A stretch of DNA of 64,000 nt from Bacteroides ihuae (GCF_900104585.1 NZ_FNVX01000006.1:1240001-1304000), one strand, 5' to 3'; counted from the first letter of the stretch, positions 9,061-17,917 are shown. The notes: generated by a model not told the origin, from the sequence alone. Numbers and translations are program-made.

Positions 9061-9091
9061 CAAAACTACAAACAATATTTAAAAGAGCAAA
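9061..9091 (-). promoter_or_regulatory. Promoter of the ars-like operon
   Basis: Read on the minus strand: TTTG (9091-9088), a 19-bp spacer, then TAGTTTTG (9068-9061). Both are exact matches to the Bacteroides consensus. It faces the thioredoxin gene at 8885. Confidence 0.7.
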
Positions 9092-9391
9092 TAGAATGGC
9101 TCTTTTTTTTAAGATGAAATATTCCTTAAGGGATTTTTAGGAAGAAATTACTTATAGTTTATTCGTTCCAGAGCCCACTGTATCAGTATCGGTTCTCTAT
9201 TTGTATCATGAGTTCTTATATGTTCACTACTTTATGGTTGATAAGAAGACGCAGGAACACTTATCGCAAGCCTTGTCTTTTCAACCGGGTATATTTACGG
9301 GCCATCTACCCTATAAGCTTCTTAGTAGTAGGTAAATTTAGTCTCTGATGTTAGTTGATTGGCCAAAGTTTAATGCCTAGTTCACTTCAAA

Positions 9392-9428
9392 AGCATGGGG
9401 ATGTTATGTATGATAACATCCCCATGCT
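9392..9428. repeat. Perfect 16-bp inverted repeat
   Basis: AGCATGGGGATGTTAT (9392-9407) and its exact reverse complement (9413-9428) are separated by 5 nt. No T-run follows on the plus strand and only three Ts follow on the minus strand. It is therefore either an RNA structural element or a protein-binding dyad rather than a standard terminator. Confidence 0.65.
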
Positions 9429-9556
9429 GTGGGATGATAAAAGCTATCTTCAAAAGAGTAAAGATGAAATAGAGTGTAGTAGAACTTACTTAGAGGACAC
9501 AAAAAAGAAGGGATTTAACGTGAATGGGCAGCAGAAGTATGATTTTAAAACAAAAA

Positions 9557-9582
9557 AGCCACCCTTAAAATTAAGGATGGCT
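9557..9582. terminator. Bidirectional terminator after rpsO
   Basis: AGCCACCCTTAA pairs with TTAAGGATGGCT with a single C/A mismatch. The T-run is seven residues long on the plus strand and six on the minus strand. It lies about 30 bp past the rpsO stop. Confidence 0.8.
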
Positions 9583-9611
9583 TTTTTTGCTTTTTGTCTA
9601 GAGGTAATTGC

Positions 9612-9881
9612 TTACTTTCTAAGACCAAGAGTTTTGATGATGGTACGATATCTTGTGATATCTTTGTCCGTCAGGTAGTTAAGCAATCTGCGACGCTTTG
9701 CTACCAACATAGTCAAGGCTCTTTCTGTACTATAATCTTTTCTGTTGAGCTTCATGTGCTCAGTCAGGTGAGAAATACGGTATGAAAACAAAGCTATCTG
9801 GGCCTCAGTTGAGCCAGTATCAGAGTTAGACTTTCCGTACTTTTCAAAGATTTCTGCTTTTTTAGCTGGATCTAAATACAT
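9612..9881 (-). CDS. rpsO: 30S ribosomal protein S15
   Basis: An 89-residue S15, the 16S rRNA central-domain primary binder that also forms a bridge to the 50S subunit. The family signature is clear: GSTEAQIALFSYRISHLTEH, then KDYSTERALTMLVAKRRRLL. Length is normal. It is monocistronic, with a Bacteroides promoter at 9923-9953 and a terminator at 9557-9582, and is divergent from typA. Confidence 0.97.
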   Translation of the reverse strand: MYLDPAKKAEIFEKYGKSNSDTGSTEAQIALFSYRISHLTEHMKLNRKDYSTERALTMLVAKRRRLLNYLTDKDITRYRTIIKTLGLRK

Positions 9882-9922
9882 AATTCTTAGTTTGATTAGA
9901 TATATAAAAATTCTTTGAGCGG

Positions 9923-9953
9923 CAAAGATAGATATTATTTTTGGCTTCGCAAT
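9923..9953 (-). promoter_or_regulatory. rpsO promoter
   Basis: Read on the minus strand: ATTG (9953-9950, one mismatch to TTTG), a 19-bp spacer and an exact TATCTTTG -7 box (9930-9923), about 40 bp upstream of the rpsO start. Confidence 0.65.
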
Positions 9954-9973
9954 GATTTATAATCCAATTTTCG

Positions 9974-9981
9974 TACCTTTG
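9974..9981 (+). promoter_or_regulatory. typA -7 box
   Basis: TACCTTTG matches TAnnTTTG and places the transcription start about 15 bp ahead of the ATG at 10003. No good -33 TTTG is seen at the right spacing. It lies back to back with the rpsO promoter. Confidence 0.5.
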
Positions 9982-10002
9982 CAGCCAAATAATAGGTATT
10001 AT

Positions 10003-11799
10003 ATGCAAAATATTAGAAACATTGCAATTATTGCCCATGTCGATCATGGGAAAACAACACTTGTTGACAAGATGCTTTTGGCCGGACATTTGTTCCGCGA
10101 CAACCAAACGAGTGGTGAATTGATTCTGGATAACAATGATTTGGAACGTGAAAGAGGGATAACAATTCTTTCTAAGAATGTTTCCATCAATTATGGCGGG
10201 ACTAAAATTAATATTATCGATACTCCGGGCCACAGCGACTTTGGCGGAGAGGTGGAACGTGTGTTAAACATGGCCGATGGCTGCATCTTGCTTGTCGATG
10301 CTTTTGAAGGGCCGATGCCTCAAACTCGTTTCGTGTTGCAAAAGGCTGTGCAGATAGGCTTGAAACCTATTGTTGTTATTAATAAGGTAGATAAACCAAA
10401 CTGTCGCCCTGATGAGGTGCACGAGATGGTGTTTGATCTTATGTTTAGCTTGGATGCTACTGAAGAACAACTTGACTTTCCTACTATATATGGTTCAGCT
10501 AAGAATGGTTGGATGAGTGTTGATTGGAAAGAGCCTACTGATAATATTATTCCTTTGCTTGATTGCATCATAGAGAATATTCCTGCTCCTGAACATTTAG
10601 AGGGAACACCACAAATGCTAATTACTTCACTTGATTATTCTTCATATACCGGACGTATTGCTGTGGGCCGTGTGCACCGCGGACTACTGAAAGAAGGAAT
10701 GAACGTTTCTTTAGCAAAAAGAGATGGTCGCTTCGTGAAGTCTAAAATAAAAGAGGTTCATGTGTTTGAAGGTTTGGGAAGAGCTAAGATAAGTGAAGTT
10801 TCTTCAGGTGATATTTGTGCACTCGTTGGTATTGAAGGCTTTGATATTGGTGATACAATCTGCGATTTTGAAAAACCGGAGGCATTGCCACCAATCGCTA
10901 TTGATGAACCAACAATGAGTATGTTGTTCAGTATCAATGATTCTCCTTTCTATGGTAGAGATGGTAAGTATGTTACTTCTCGTCATATCAACGATCGTTT
11001 GATGAAAGAGCTGGATAAGAACTTGGCTTTGCGTGTGCATAAGAGTGAGGAAGATGGTAAATGGCTTGTATATGGACGTGGTGTACTTCACTTGTCTGTA
11101 CTTATTGAGACGATGCGTCGTGAAGGATATGAGTTGCAAGTTGGTCAACCACAAGTTCTTTATAAAACTATTGACGGTAAGAAAAATGAGCCGGTAGAAG
11201 AGTTGACGATCAATGTTCCTGAAGAATATTCTAGTAGGATTATTGATATGGTTACTCGTCGTAAAGGCGAAATGGTGCTTATGGAGAATACAGGCGAACG
11301 TATTAATCTCGAATTTAATATGCCTTCGCGTGGTATCATCGGACTTCGTACCAATGTACTTACTGCTTCTGCCGGTGAGGCCATCATGGCACACCGTTTT
11401 AAAGAATATCAACCATATAAGGGTGAGATTGAAAGACGTTCTAATGGTTCTATTGTTGCGATGGAAGCTGGTAATGCTTTTGCTTATGCTCTTGATAAGT
11501 TGCAGGATCGCGGACGTTTCTTTATCTTCCCTCAAGAAGATGTGTATGCAGGCCAGGTAGTTGGTGAACATGCAAAAGAAAGCGACTTGGTGGTTAATGT
11601 AACTAAGTCGAAGAAGTTAACTAATACACGTGCATCTGGTACAGATGATAAAGCACGCATTATTCCTCCTGTTCAGTTCTCTTTGGAAGAGGCTCTGGAA
11701 TATATTAAAGAGGATGAATACGTAGAGGTTACTCCTAAGGCGATGCGTATGCGTAAGGTTATTCTTGATGAGAATGAACGTAAGCGCTCAAATAGGTAA
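10003..11799 (+). CDS. typA: Ribosome-associated translational GTPase BipA/TypA
   Basis: A 598-residue translation-factor GTPase of the EF-G-like group, implicated in ribosome assembly and stress adaptation. It has the P-loop AHVDHGKTT (11-19), the DTPGHSDF G3 motif and NKVD G4, followed by domains II, III and V and the BipA-specific C-terminal domain. The frame is open to 9952, but the ATG at 10003 (MQNIRNIAIIAHVDHG) matches the usual BipA N-terminus and follows a -7 box at 9974. A strong terminator follows at 11834. Confidence 0.96.
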   Translation: MQNIRNIAIIAHVDHGKTTLVDKMLLAGHLFRDNQTSGELILDNNDLERERGITILSKNVSINYGGTKINIIDTPGHSDFGGEVERVLNMADGCILLVDAFEGPMPQTRFVLQKAVQIGLKPIVVINKVDKPNCRPDEVHEMVFDLMFSLDATEEQLDFPTIYGSAKNGWMSVDWKEPTDNIIPLLDCIIENIPAPEHLEGTPQMLITSLDYSSYTGRIAVGRVHRGLLKEGMNVSLAKRDGRFVKSKIKEVHVFEGLGRAKISEVSSGDICALVGIEGFDIGDTICDFEKPEALPPIAIDEPTMSMLFSINDSPFYGRDGKYVTSRHINDRLMKELDKNLALRVHKSEEDGKWLVYGRGVLHLSVLIETMRREGYELQVGQPQVLYKTIDGKKNEPVEELTINVPEEYSSRIIDMVTRRKGEMVLMENTGERINLEFNMPSRGIIGLRTNVLTASAGEAIMAHRFKEYQPYKGEIERRSNGSIVAMEAGNAFAYALDKLQDRGRFFIFPQEDVYAGQVVGEHAKESDLVVNVTKSKKLTNTRASGTDDKARIIPPVQFSLEEALEYIKEDEYVEVTPKAMRMRKVILDENERKRSNR

Positions 11800-11833
11800 T
11801 ATCATACTCGCTTAAAAGAGTATTTTACTATAA

Positions 11834-11869
11834 AAAAGTTCGGTAAGGGAAATCTTATCGAACTTTTTT
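11834..11869 (+). terminator. typA terminator
   Basis: AAAAGTTCGGTAAG pairs with CTTATCGAACTTTT (one G-T wobble, 6-nt loop) and is followed by a T-run on the plus strand. Confidence 0.8.
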
Positions 11870-11933
11870 GTTGGTTTAACTATCTGCTTTCTTCTCACGA
11901 AAAAGTGTTGGTTTGATAGGTCTGTGAAAACAG

Positions 11934-11966
11934 AAAAGGCGACTCCTTTAAGGAATCGCCTTTTTT
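11934..11966 (-). terminator. pckA terminator
   Basis: On the minus strand AAGGCGATTCCTT pairs with AAGGAGTCGCCTT (one mismatch) and is followed by TTTT. It lies 26 bp past the pckA stop. The other strand also has a T-run, so it can work both ways between the convergent genes. Confidence 0.75.
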
Positions 11967-11991
11967 ATATAATCTAACGTTTATATCTAGA

Positions 11992-13599
11992 TTAGAGTTT
12001 AGGGCCGGCAGCAACCAATGCTTTTCCGGCTTCATTACCAGTGAACTTGCTGAAGTTCTTGATGAAACGAGCAGAAAGATCTTTTGCTTTTTCGTCCCAT
12101 TGAGCTGCATCAGCATAAGTATCACGTGGGTCAAGGATCTTAGTGTCAACACCCGGAAGTTCTGTAGGAACAACAAAGCTGAAATAAGGCATAGACTTGC
12201 TAGGAGCTTTATCGATAGAACCGTCAAGGATGGCGTCAATGATACCACGAGTATCTTTGATAGAGATACGTTTGCCGCTACCATTCCAACCAGTATTAAC
12301 CAAATATGCTTTAGCACCTGATTTATCCATCTTCTTCACTAATTCTTCAGCATATTTAGTTGGGTGCAATGATAAGAATGCAGCACCAAAGCAAGCTGAG
12401 AATGTAGGAGTTGGTTCTGTGATACCACGTTCTGTTCCAGCCAATTTAGCTGTGAAACCAGAAAGGAAGTAATATTTAGTTTGTTCAGCGTTTAAGATAG
12501 ATACCGGAGGCAATACACCAAATGCATCAGCAGAAAGGAAGATAACTTTCTTTGCAGCTGGAGCTTTAGAAATCGGTTTCACGATGTTAGTGATGTGGTC
12601 GATAGGGTAAGAAACACGAGTGTTTTCAGTTACGCTCTTATCGTTGAAATCAATCTTACCGCTAGCGTCAACAGTTACGTTCTCGAGAAGAGCGTCACGT
12701 CTGATAGCAGCATAGATATCTGGTTCAGCTTCAGCGCTCAGGTTGATAACCTTTGCATAGCAACCACCTTCAAAATTGAACACACCTTCTTCATCCCATC
12801 CATGTTCGTCATCACCAATCAAGAGACGTTTTGGGTCAGTAGACAAAGTCGTTTTACCTGTTCCTGATAAACCAAAGAAGATAGCAGTATTTTCGTTGTT
12901 TAGATCAGTGTTGGCAGAGCAGTGCATAGAAGCCATACCTGCTAGTGGCAAACGATAGTTCATGTAAGAGAACAAACCTTTTTTCATCTCACCACCGTAC
13001 CAAGTATTGATAATAACTTGTTCTTTGCTGGTTAAATTGAATACTGCAGCTGTTTCAGAGTTCAAACCAAGTTCTTTGTAGTTCTCAACTTTAGCTTTAG
13101 AAGCATTGAATGAAACGAAATCAGGTTCACCATAGTTAGCCAACTCTTCTTCAGTAGGACGGATGAACATGTTCTTTACGAAATGAGCTTGCCAAGCCAC
13201 TTCCATGATAAAACGTACTTTGATGCGAGAGTTTTCGTTTGCACCGCAGAATGTATCCATTACAAACAACTTTTTGCTTGAAAGTTGTTTCACAGCAATT
13301 TCTTTTAAAGTCTTCCAAGTTGCTGGAGTAACAGGTTTATTGTCGTTTTTGTATTCTTCAGAGGTCCACCAAACTGTGTTCTCACTGGTTTCGTCTTTAA
13401 CGAAGAACTTATCTTTAGGAGAACGACCTGTGTAAACGCCCGTCATAACATTTACTGCGCCTAGCTCAGTAACTTGTCCTTTTTCAAAGCCTTGAAGACC
13501 TTCCTTTGTCTCTTCAGCGAACAATGTTTCGTAAGACGGGTTGTGCAGAACTTCTACCGCACTGTTAATACCGTACTTGCTTAAATCTAAATTTGCCAT
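11992..13599 (-). CDS. pckA: Phosphoenolpyruvate carboxykinase (ATP)
   Basis: A 535-residue ATP-type PEPCK interconverting oxaloacetate and PEP. In saccharolytic Bacteroides it commonly runs in the CO2-fixing direction toward fumarate and succinate. Key motifs are TGRSPKDKF (57-65), the kinase-1a loop GLSGTGKTT (243-251) and the IGDDEHGW metal-binding segment (261-268). Length fits the ATP-dependent family. The gene stands alone, with an exact TACTTTTG -7 box at 13717-13724 (minus) giving a leader of about 110 nt. The T-rich leader shows no recognisable riboswitch. Confidence 0.97.
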   Translation of the reverse strand: MANLDLSKYGINSAVEVLHNPSYETLFAEETKEGLQGFEKGQVTELGAVNVMTGVYTGRSPKDKFFVKDETSENTVWWTSEEYKNDNKPVTPATWKTLKEIAVKQLSSKKLFVMDTFCGANENSRIKVRFIMEVAWQAHFVKNMFIRPTEEELANYGEPDFVSFNASKAKVENYKELGLNSETAAVFNLTSKEQVIINTWYGGEMKKGLFSYMNYRLPLAGMASMHCSANTDLNNENTAIFFGLSGTGKTTLSTDPKRLLIGDDEHGWDEEGVFNFEGGCYAKVINLSAEAEPDIYAAIRRDALLENVTVDASGKIDFNDKSVTENTRVSYPIDHITNIVKPISKAPAAKKVIFLSADAFGVLPPVSILNAEQTKYYFLSGFTAKLAGTERGITEPTPTFSACFGAAFLSLHPTKYAEELVKKMDKSGAKAYLVNTGWNGSGKRISIKDTRGIIDAILDGSIDKAPSKSMPYFSFVVPTELPGVDTKILDPRDTYADAAQWDEKAKDLSARFIKNFSKFTGNEAGKALVAAGPKL

Positions 13600-13883
13600 T
13601 TTCTTTTGAATTAGTTAAATTTGGTATTGTATTTATCTCGATTTTATTAGTTCTTTACTTTTTAGTTGTCCGAAAAGAGGAATTTGGTTTATCGTCTCTT
13701 CCTTGTAAGCCGACTACAAAAGTAACACTTTATTTGAAAACAAACATTATATTAAAGAAATTTTTCTTTAATTGAATTCGTTTTATATTAAGATAACAAA
13801 ATCTGTAATTTGAATGTTGCAAATTGGAAATATATACTTTACTTTGCAGCGTATAAATACTGAATAAATAAAGTGAAACAGAT

Positions 13884-14537
13884 ATGAAGATAATTAATTT
13901 CAGCGAAACAAATTCAATATTGAACCAATATGTGGCAGAAATAAGAAATGTGGAGGTGCAGAATGATCGTTTGCGTTTTCGTCGCAATATAGAGAGAATA
14001 GGTGAGATAATGGCTTATGAATTAAGTAAATCATTTGCTTATTCTGCTAAAGATATTCAAACACCGTTGGGCATTGCTTCTGTGAATACTTCTGATAACA
14101 AGTTGGTTCTTAGTACAATATTACGCGCGGGACTTCCTTTCCATCAAGGTTTCCTGAGCTATTTTGATGACGCTGAAAATGCATTTGTGTCTGCTTATCG
14201 CAAATATAAAGATACGCTTAAGTTCGATATACATATAGAATATATTGCTTCTCCTCGTATTGATGGTAAGACGTTGATTATAACCGATCCGATGCTTGCT
14301 ACCGGCGGATCAATGGAACTGAGTTATCAGGCGATGCTTACCAAGGGGCATCCAGCCGAAATACATGTTGTTTCAGTAATCGCCAGCCAACGCGCTGTAG
14401 ATCATATTGCCAGCGTATTTCCTCAGGATATCACTACTATATGGTGTGCGGCAATTGATCCGGAAATCAATGATCATTCTTACATCGTGCCTGGTTTAGG
14501 CGATGCGGGCGACTTGGCTTATGGGGAAAAAGAATAA
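13884..14537 (+). CDS. upp: Uracil phosphoribosyltransferase
   Basis: A 217-residue pyrimidine salvage enzyme converting uracil and PRPP to UMP. The PRPP-binding loop DPMLATGGS is at residues 135-143, and the GLGDAGDLAYG segment near the C-terminus is typical of UPRTs. It is divergent from pckA and convergent with korB, with a shared hairpin in the 3' gap (14563-14611). Confidence 0.95.
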   Translation: MKIINFSETNSILNQYVAEIRNVEVQNDRLRFRRNIERIGEIMAYELSKSFAYSAKDIQTPLGIASVNTSDNKLVLSTILRAGLPFHQGFLSYFDDAENAFVSAYRKYKDTLKFDIHIEYIASPRIDGKTLIITDPMLATGGSMELSYQAMLTKGHPAEIHVVSVIASQRAVDHIASVFPQDITTIWCAAIDPEINDHSYIVPGLGDAGDLAYGEKE

Positions 14538-14562
14538 GATGTTGTTTTTTAGATAAAAGAAA

Positions 14563-14611
14563 ATCTCCTTGTTTAACGCTAACTCATTAGGATTAGCTTA
14601 AACAAGGAGAT
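14563..14611 (-). terminator. Terminator between upp and korB
   Basis: An 18-bp stem with one bulged C (ATCTCCTTGTTTAA...TTAAACAAGGAGAT plus an inner GCTA/TAGC). The T-rich tail is on the minus strand, so it chiefly ends korAB, but it also sits after upp. Confidence 0.7.
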
Positions 14612-14643
14612 CTTATGTTTGCGGTAGTTAGAGTCGGAAAAGT

Positions 14644-15657
14644 TTATTTAACTTCCCAAATCTCACCTTGCATTAATAGGTCTTCCAGTGAATGATCTTT
14701 CTTCTTAGCACGAACTTCTTCAATCTGTGCATGTACACATTCGTCATAACTAGGACTCTCTACGTCGCGAATGACTCCGAGAGCAATTGGAAAATCGGGA
14801 CCTTCCATTAATGCTAACTTCATCTGTAGTGTACTGTCTTCGCAGTGGGCATCATGTACAAGGAGATCTTTCTCAGTAATGCCATTCTCACCTAACTTCA
14901 CGATTTTTATCCCGAAGCCTTCTTGCATCAATCCGTATTCATCGTTTTCACCAAAAATCATTGGCTGACCTTGTTTCAGATAGATTGCATTCTTTGCACG
15001 GTCGGCTTTAGTGGCTACTGTCGATTGAGAACCATCGTTGAAGATAACGCAGTTTTGCAAAACTTCTACCACTGAAGTACCTTTGTGCTTAGCTGAGGCG
15101 ACAAGAACCTCTATGGATGCAGCTCCGTCAACATCTACGCAACGTCCGAAGAAGTGTCCGCGTGCGCCAAATGTTAGTTCAACTGGGTGGAATGGGTCTT
15201 CCACTGTCCCGTAGGGAGATGATTTAGAGACAAATCCACGGGGAGAGGTAGGTGAGTATTGTCCTTTAGTTAGCCCATATATTTGATTATTAAGCAACAC
15301 GATATTGATATTCACATTACGACGCACTACATGTATGAAGTGGTTTCCTCCAATGGCCAAAGCATCTCCATCACCCGATATTTGCCATACACTGAGTTCA
15401 GGGTTGGCTACCTTTACGCCGGTAGCAATGGCTGCGGCGCGTCCATGTATGGTATGAAATCCATAAGTGTTCATATAGTAAGGTAGGCGGGAAGAACAGC
15501 CGATACCCGAAATCACTGCAATGTTGTGAGGGGCAATACCCAGTTCGGCCATTGCTTTATGGAGCGAGTTCAGTAAAGCATGGTCACCACATCCGGGGCA
15601 CCAGCGCACATATTGGTCGCTCTTGAAATCTTTCGATGCAAATTCTAGTTCACTCAT
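14644..15657 (-). CDS. korB: 2-oxoglutarate:ferredoxin oxidoreductase, beta subunit
   Basis: The 337-residue TPP-binding subunit of a 2-oxoacid:ferredoxin oxidoreductase, probably 2-oxoglutarate-specific (KorB). It contains WCPGCGDHALL (19-29), the TPP signature GDGDALAIGGNHF followed by LLNNQIYGLTKGQ, and a conserved TSPRGF segment. Its start lies 2 bp after the korA stop, so the subunits are translationally coupled. No small ferredoxin-like delta subunit is adjacent. The enzyme would generate succinyl-CoA or, in reverse, carboxylate it with reduced ferredoxin. Confidence 0.94.
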   Translation of the reverse strand: MSELEFASKDFKSDQYVRWCPGCGDHALLNSLHKAMAELGIAPHNIAVISGIGCSSRLPYYMNTYGFHTIHGRAAAIATGVKVANPELSVWQISGDGDALAIGGNHFIHVVRRNVNINIVLLNNQIYGLTKGQYSPTSPRGFVSKSSPYGTVEDPFHPVELTFGARGHFFGRCVDVDGAASIEVLVASAKHKGTSVVEVLQNCVIFNDGSQSTVATKADRAKNAIYLKQGQPMIFGENDEYGLMQEGFGIKIVKLGENGITEKDLLVHDAHCEDSTLQMKLALMEGPDFPIALGVIRDVESPSYDECVHAQIEEVRAKKKDHSLEDLLMQGEIWEVK

Positions 15658-15658
15658 C

Positions 15659-17524
15659 TTACTTTTCCTCCAAAATTTTAGTGAATTCTTCTACAAGTCT
15701 TAATACGTTGAATGGTTGTCCTTTTACCCTATTAAATTGATAAACATTTAATCCGGGAACTTTGGAACGAAGAATAGTGGCAAATTGGCCCATGTTTTGC
15801 TCGGCAACCACTACTTTTTTATATTTTTTCAAAATCTCAGCTGCATTTTTTGGCAGAGGACTGATATACTGAAAATGTGCCAAAGCAACTTTTAGTCCTT
15901 GACCTTGCATAATCTCCAACGCAGAATATAGGTGTCCGTAAGTGCCTCCCCAACCCACAATCAAGAGTTCGGCATCTTCGTCACCTAAAACTTCTTGTTC
16001 GGGAATGCAATTGGCTATATAGTTTATTTTCTCCTGACGAGTGATTGTCATCTTTTGATGGTTTGCAGCGTCAGTAGAGATCGCACTTGTATCGTAATCT
16101 TTCTCGAGTCCTCCTAATCTGTGTTGGAAACCTTCTTTGCCGGGGATAGCCCAGTAGCGAACGAGTGATTCGAGATCTCGTTGATAAGGTTTCCATCCTT
16201 CTTGGATTTCGGGAGTAACATAAGGCGGCTTAATGGCAGGATAATCTTTCATCGAAGGGATTTTCCAGGCAGCAGAACCGTTGGCTATGTATCCATCGGT
16301 AAGAAGGATAACCGGAGTCATGTGCTCCAATGCTATTTTGGCTGCCATGAAGGCAGAGTCAAAACAGTTGGTAGGTGATGTGGCGGCAATAACAACCAGA
16401 GGACTTTCACCGTTACGTCCATATACGGCTTGTAGTAAATCGGTTTGCTCGCTCTTTGTAGGTAGTCCGGTAGAAGGTCCGCCACGTTGTACATTGATAA
16501 TGACTAACGGCAGTTCGGCAATAACAGCTAAGTTGATTGCTTCACTTTTCAAGCAAATACCTGGTCCGGAAGTAGACGTTGCGGCAAGGCAACCGGCAAA
16601 AGAAGCTCCGATGGCGCTACAACAACCTGATATCTCGTCTTCACATTGCACTGTTATCACTCCAAGCTCTTTCAATTTTGACAAATTGTGCAAGATGTCT
16701 GTGGCGGGAGTAATGGGGTAGGAGCCTAGAAAGAGAGGAAGCCCGGCTTTTTCGGCTGCGGCAACCAGTCCGTAGGATGTTGCCAGATTTCCATTCACAT
16801 CCGTATAAAAGCCTTTTTCTCTTTTCTCTTTGGATTCTACACGATAGGTAGAAACTGTTGCGTGAGTGTTATGACCATAGTTATATCCATCGGTCAACAC
16901 TTTAATATTTGCTTCTGCAATAGATGGCTTCTTTGAAAATTTATTTTGGAGCATGTGCATGGCATGTTCCAATGGTCGGTTAAACAGCCAGCATACCAAT
17001 CCTAGAGCAAACATGTTCTTGCTGCGTAATGCAGCTTTATTATCAAGTCCGCTCTCTTTAAGACTATCCTTACACATAGAAGAAATTGGAGCATCTATCA
17101 CTTGGTTGTGAATGTTGAGTTCCTTGAAAGGATCGTTCGTCGTATATTGAGCTTTGTCGAGATCTTTTTTGGTAAATGAATCTGAGTCAATGATAATGAC
17201 CGATTGCGGGGTCGTAAATTGTATATTTGTTTTCAATGCGGCCGGATTCATGGCAACCAGGACATCGCACTTATCACCGGAAGTGAAAACTTTCTTTGCA
17301 CCAATATGTACTTGAAAACCGGATACTCCGCTCAGTGTTCCTTGCGGGGCACGAATTTCTGCCGGATAATCAGGAAATGTAGAAATGTCATTACCTAATA
17401 CGGCTGATAGGTTAGAGAAGATGTTGCCGGCCAATTGCATTCCATCGCCGGAGTCGCCGGAGAAGCGAACCACTACTCTCTCCAAGTCTTTAACCTTCAT
17501 TTCGTCTGCCATAATTTTATTCAT
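15659..17524 (-). CDS. korA: 2-oxoglutarate:ferredoxin oxidoreductase, alpha subunit (gamma-alpha fusion)
   Basis: A 621-residue fusion of the gamma domain (about residues 10-200; RFSGDSGDGMQLAGN) with the pyrimidine-binding alpha domain (about 230-615; GSYPITPATDILH and CEDEISGCCSAIGASFAG). This is the usual two-gene KorAB layout in Bacteroidales. The ATG at 17524 is taken as the start; the ATG four codons later (MADEMKVKD) is equally plausible. A weak promoter with a palindrome in its spacer lies at 17576-17605. Confidence 0.94.
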   Translation of the reverse strand: MNKIMADEMKVKDLERVVVRFSGDSGDGMQLAGNIFSNLSAVLGNDISTFPDYPAEIRAPQGTLSGVSGFQVHIGAKKVFTSGDKCDVLVAMNPAALKTNIQFTTPQSVIIIDSDSFTKKDLDKAQYTTNDPFKELNIHNQVIDAPISSMCKDSLKESGLDNKAALRSKNMFALGLVCWLFNRPLEHAMHMLQNKFSKKPSIAEANIKVLTDGYNYGHNTHATVSTYRVESKEKREKGFYTDVNGNLATSYGLVAAAEKAGLPLFLGSYPITPATDILHNLSKLKELGVITVQCEDEISGCCSAIGASFAGCLAATSTSGPGICLKSEAINLAVIAELPLVIINVQRGGPSTGLPTKSEQTDLLQAVYGRNGESPLVVIAATSPTNCFDSAFMAAKIALEHMTPVILLTDGYIANGSAAWKIPSMKDYPAIKPPYVTPEIQEGWKPYQRDLESLVRYWAIPGKEGFQHRLGGLEKDYDTSAISTDAANHQKMTITRQEKINYIANCIPEQEVLGDEDAELLIVGWGGTYGHLYSALEIMQGQGLKVALAHFQYISPLPKNAAEILKKYKKVVVAEQNMGQFATILRSKVPGLNVYQFNRVKGQPFNVLRLVEEFTKILEEK

Positions 17525-17575
17525 TATTTATTTTAGGGTTATTTTCTTTTGTCTTTACATGGATATAGAGCTTAT

Positions 17576-17605
17576 CAAAAAAACGACTTTTTAAAGTCGG
17601 ACAAA
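17576..17605 (-). promoter_or_regulatory. Putative korAB promoter with palindromic spacer
   Basis: Read on the minus strand: TTTG (17605-17602), an 18-bp spacer, then TTTTTTTG (17583-17576, one mismatch to TAnnTTTG). The spacer holds CGACTTT-TT-AAAGTCG (plus, 17584-17599), a perfect 7-bp dyad that could be an operator. Confidence 0.4.
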
Positions 17606-17799
17606 GTTCGGAAAGTTATATGACTTAGCAAAATCTTTTTAAGCTATTCTGATACTTCGTGTTAAATCAGCTCAATATTCTATCATTCTTATTAATTATA
17701 GTAGGCAACACTTTCAAATTTTACTAGCAAAGGAGGCCGGAAAAGGAGCATATTGATAGAACTTGTTGGTTTATTCTTCAAAACATTCTGTATATCTGT

Positions 17800-17830
17800 C
17801 TTGTCAAATCGGTAAAATGGCTTATCTTTG
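17800..17830 (+). promoter_or_regulatory. tRNA-Arg promoter
   Basis: CTTG (17800-17803, one mismatch), a 19-bp spacer and an exact TATCTTTG -7 box (17823-17830), 15 bp ahead of the tRNA. Confidence 0.65.
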
Positions 17831-17845
17831 CAGCCGAAATACAAT

Positions 17846-17917
17846 GGCCTTGTAGTTCAACGGATAGAATAGAAGTTTCCTAAACTTTAGATAGGGGTTC
17901 GATTCCCCTCGAGGCTA
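17846..17917 (+). tRNA. tRNA-Arg (anticodon CCT)
   Basis: A full cloverleaf can be folded. The acceptor GGCCTTG pairs with CGAGGCT (two G-U wobbles). The D-stem is GTTC/GAAT. The anticodon stem GAAGT/ACTTT has loop TTCCTAA, giving anticodon CCT at 17879-17881. The T-arm is AGGGG-TTCGATT-CCCCT. It reads AGG codons. No encoded CCA is present. Confidence 0.93.

Larger units (their letters stand above)
8886..9556. other. Intergenic region upstream of the ars-like operon
   Basis: This 670-bp stretch carries the ars-like promoter (9061-9091, minus) and a perfect 16-bp hairpin (9392-9428). An open but ATG-poor frame at 9140-9331 (plus) shows no recognisable family. No arsR or other regulator, intact or broken, is recognised. 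Confidence 0.6.
17525..17845. other. Intergenic region korA / tRNA-Arg
   Basis: This holds the putative kor promoter (17576-17605, minus) and the tRNA-Arg promoter (17800-17830, plus). No protein gene is seen. Confidence 0.6.

Noticed and set aside
9041..9080. Dyad symmetry around the ars-like promoter -7 box
   Set aside because: The arms (ATTTGTTG against ATTGTTTG) mismatch at two of eight positions, too weak to call an operator.
9140..9331. Open plus-strand frame of about 63 codons upstream of rpsO
   Set aside because: There is no start codon until late in the frame and no recognisable family. It could be a relic but cannot be supported.
9355..9678. 107-codon plus-strand frame over the 9392 hairpin
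   Set aside because: It runs through a perfect hairpin and a terminator into the antisense of rpsO. Coding is implausible.
10804..11571. 255-codon minus-strand frame
   Set aside because: It is fully antisense to typA, whose identity is certain, and has an atypical composition.
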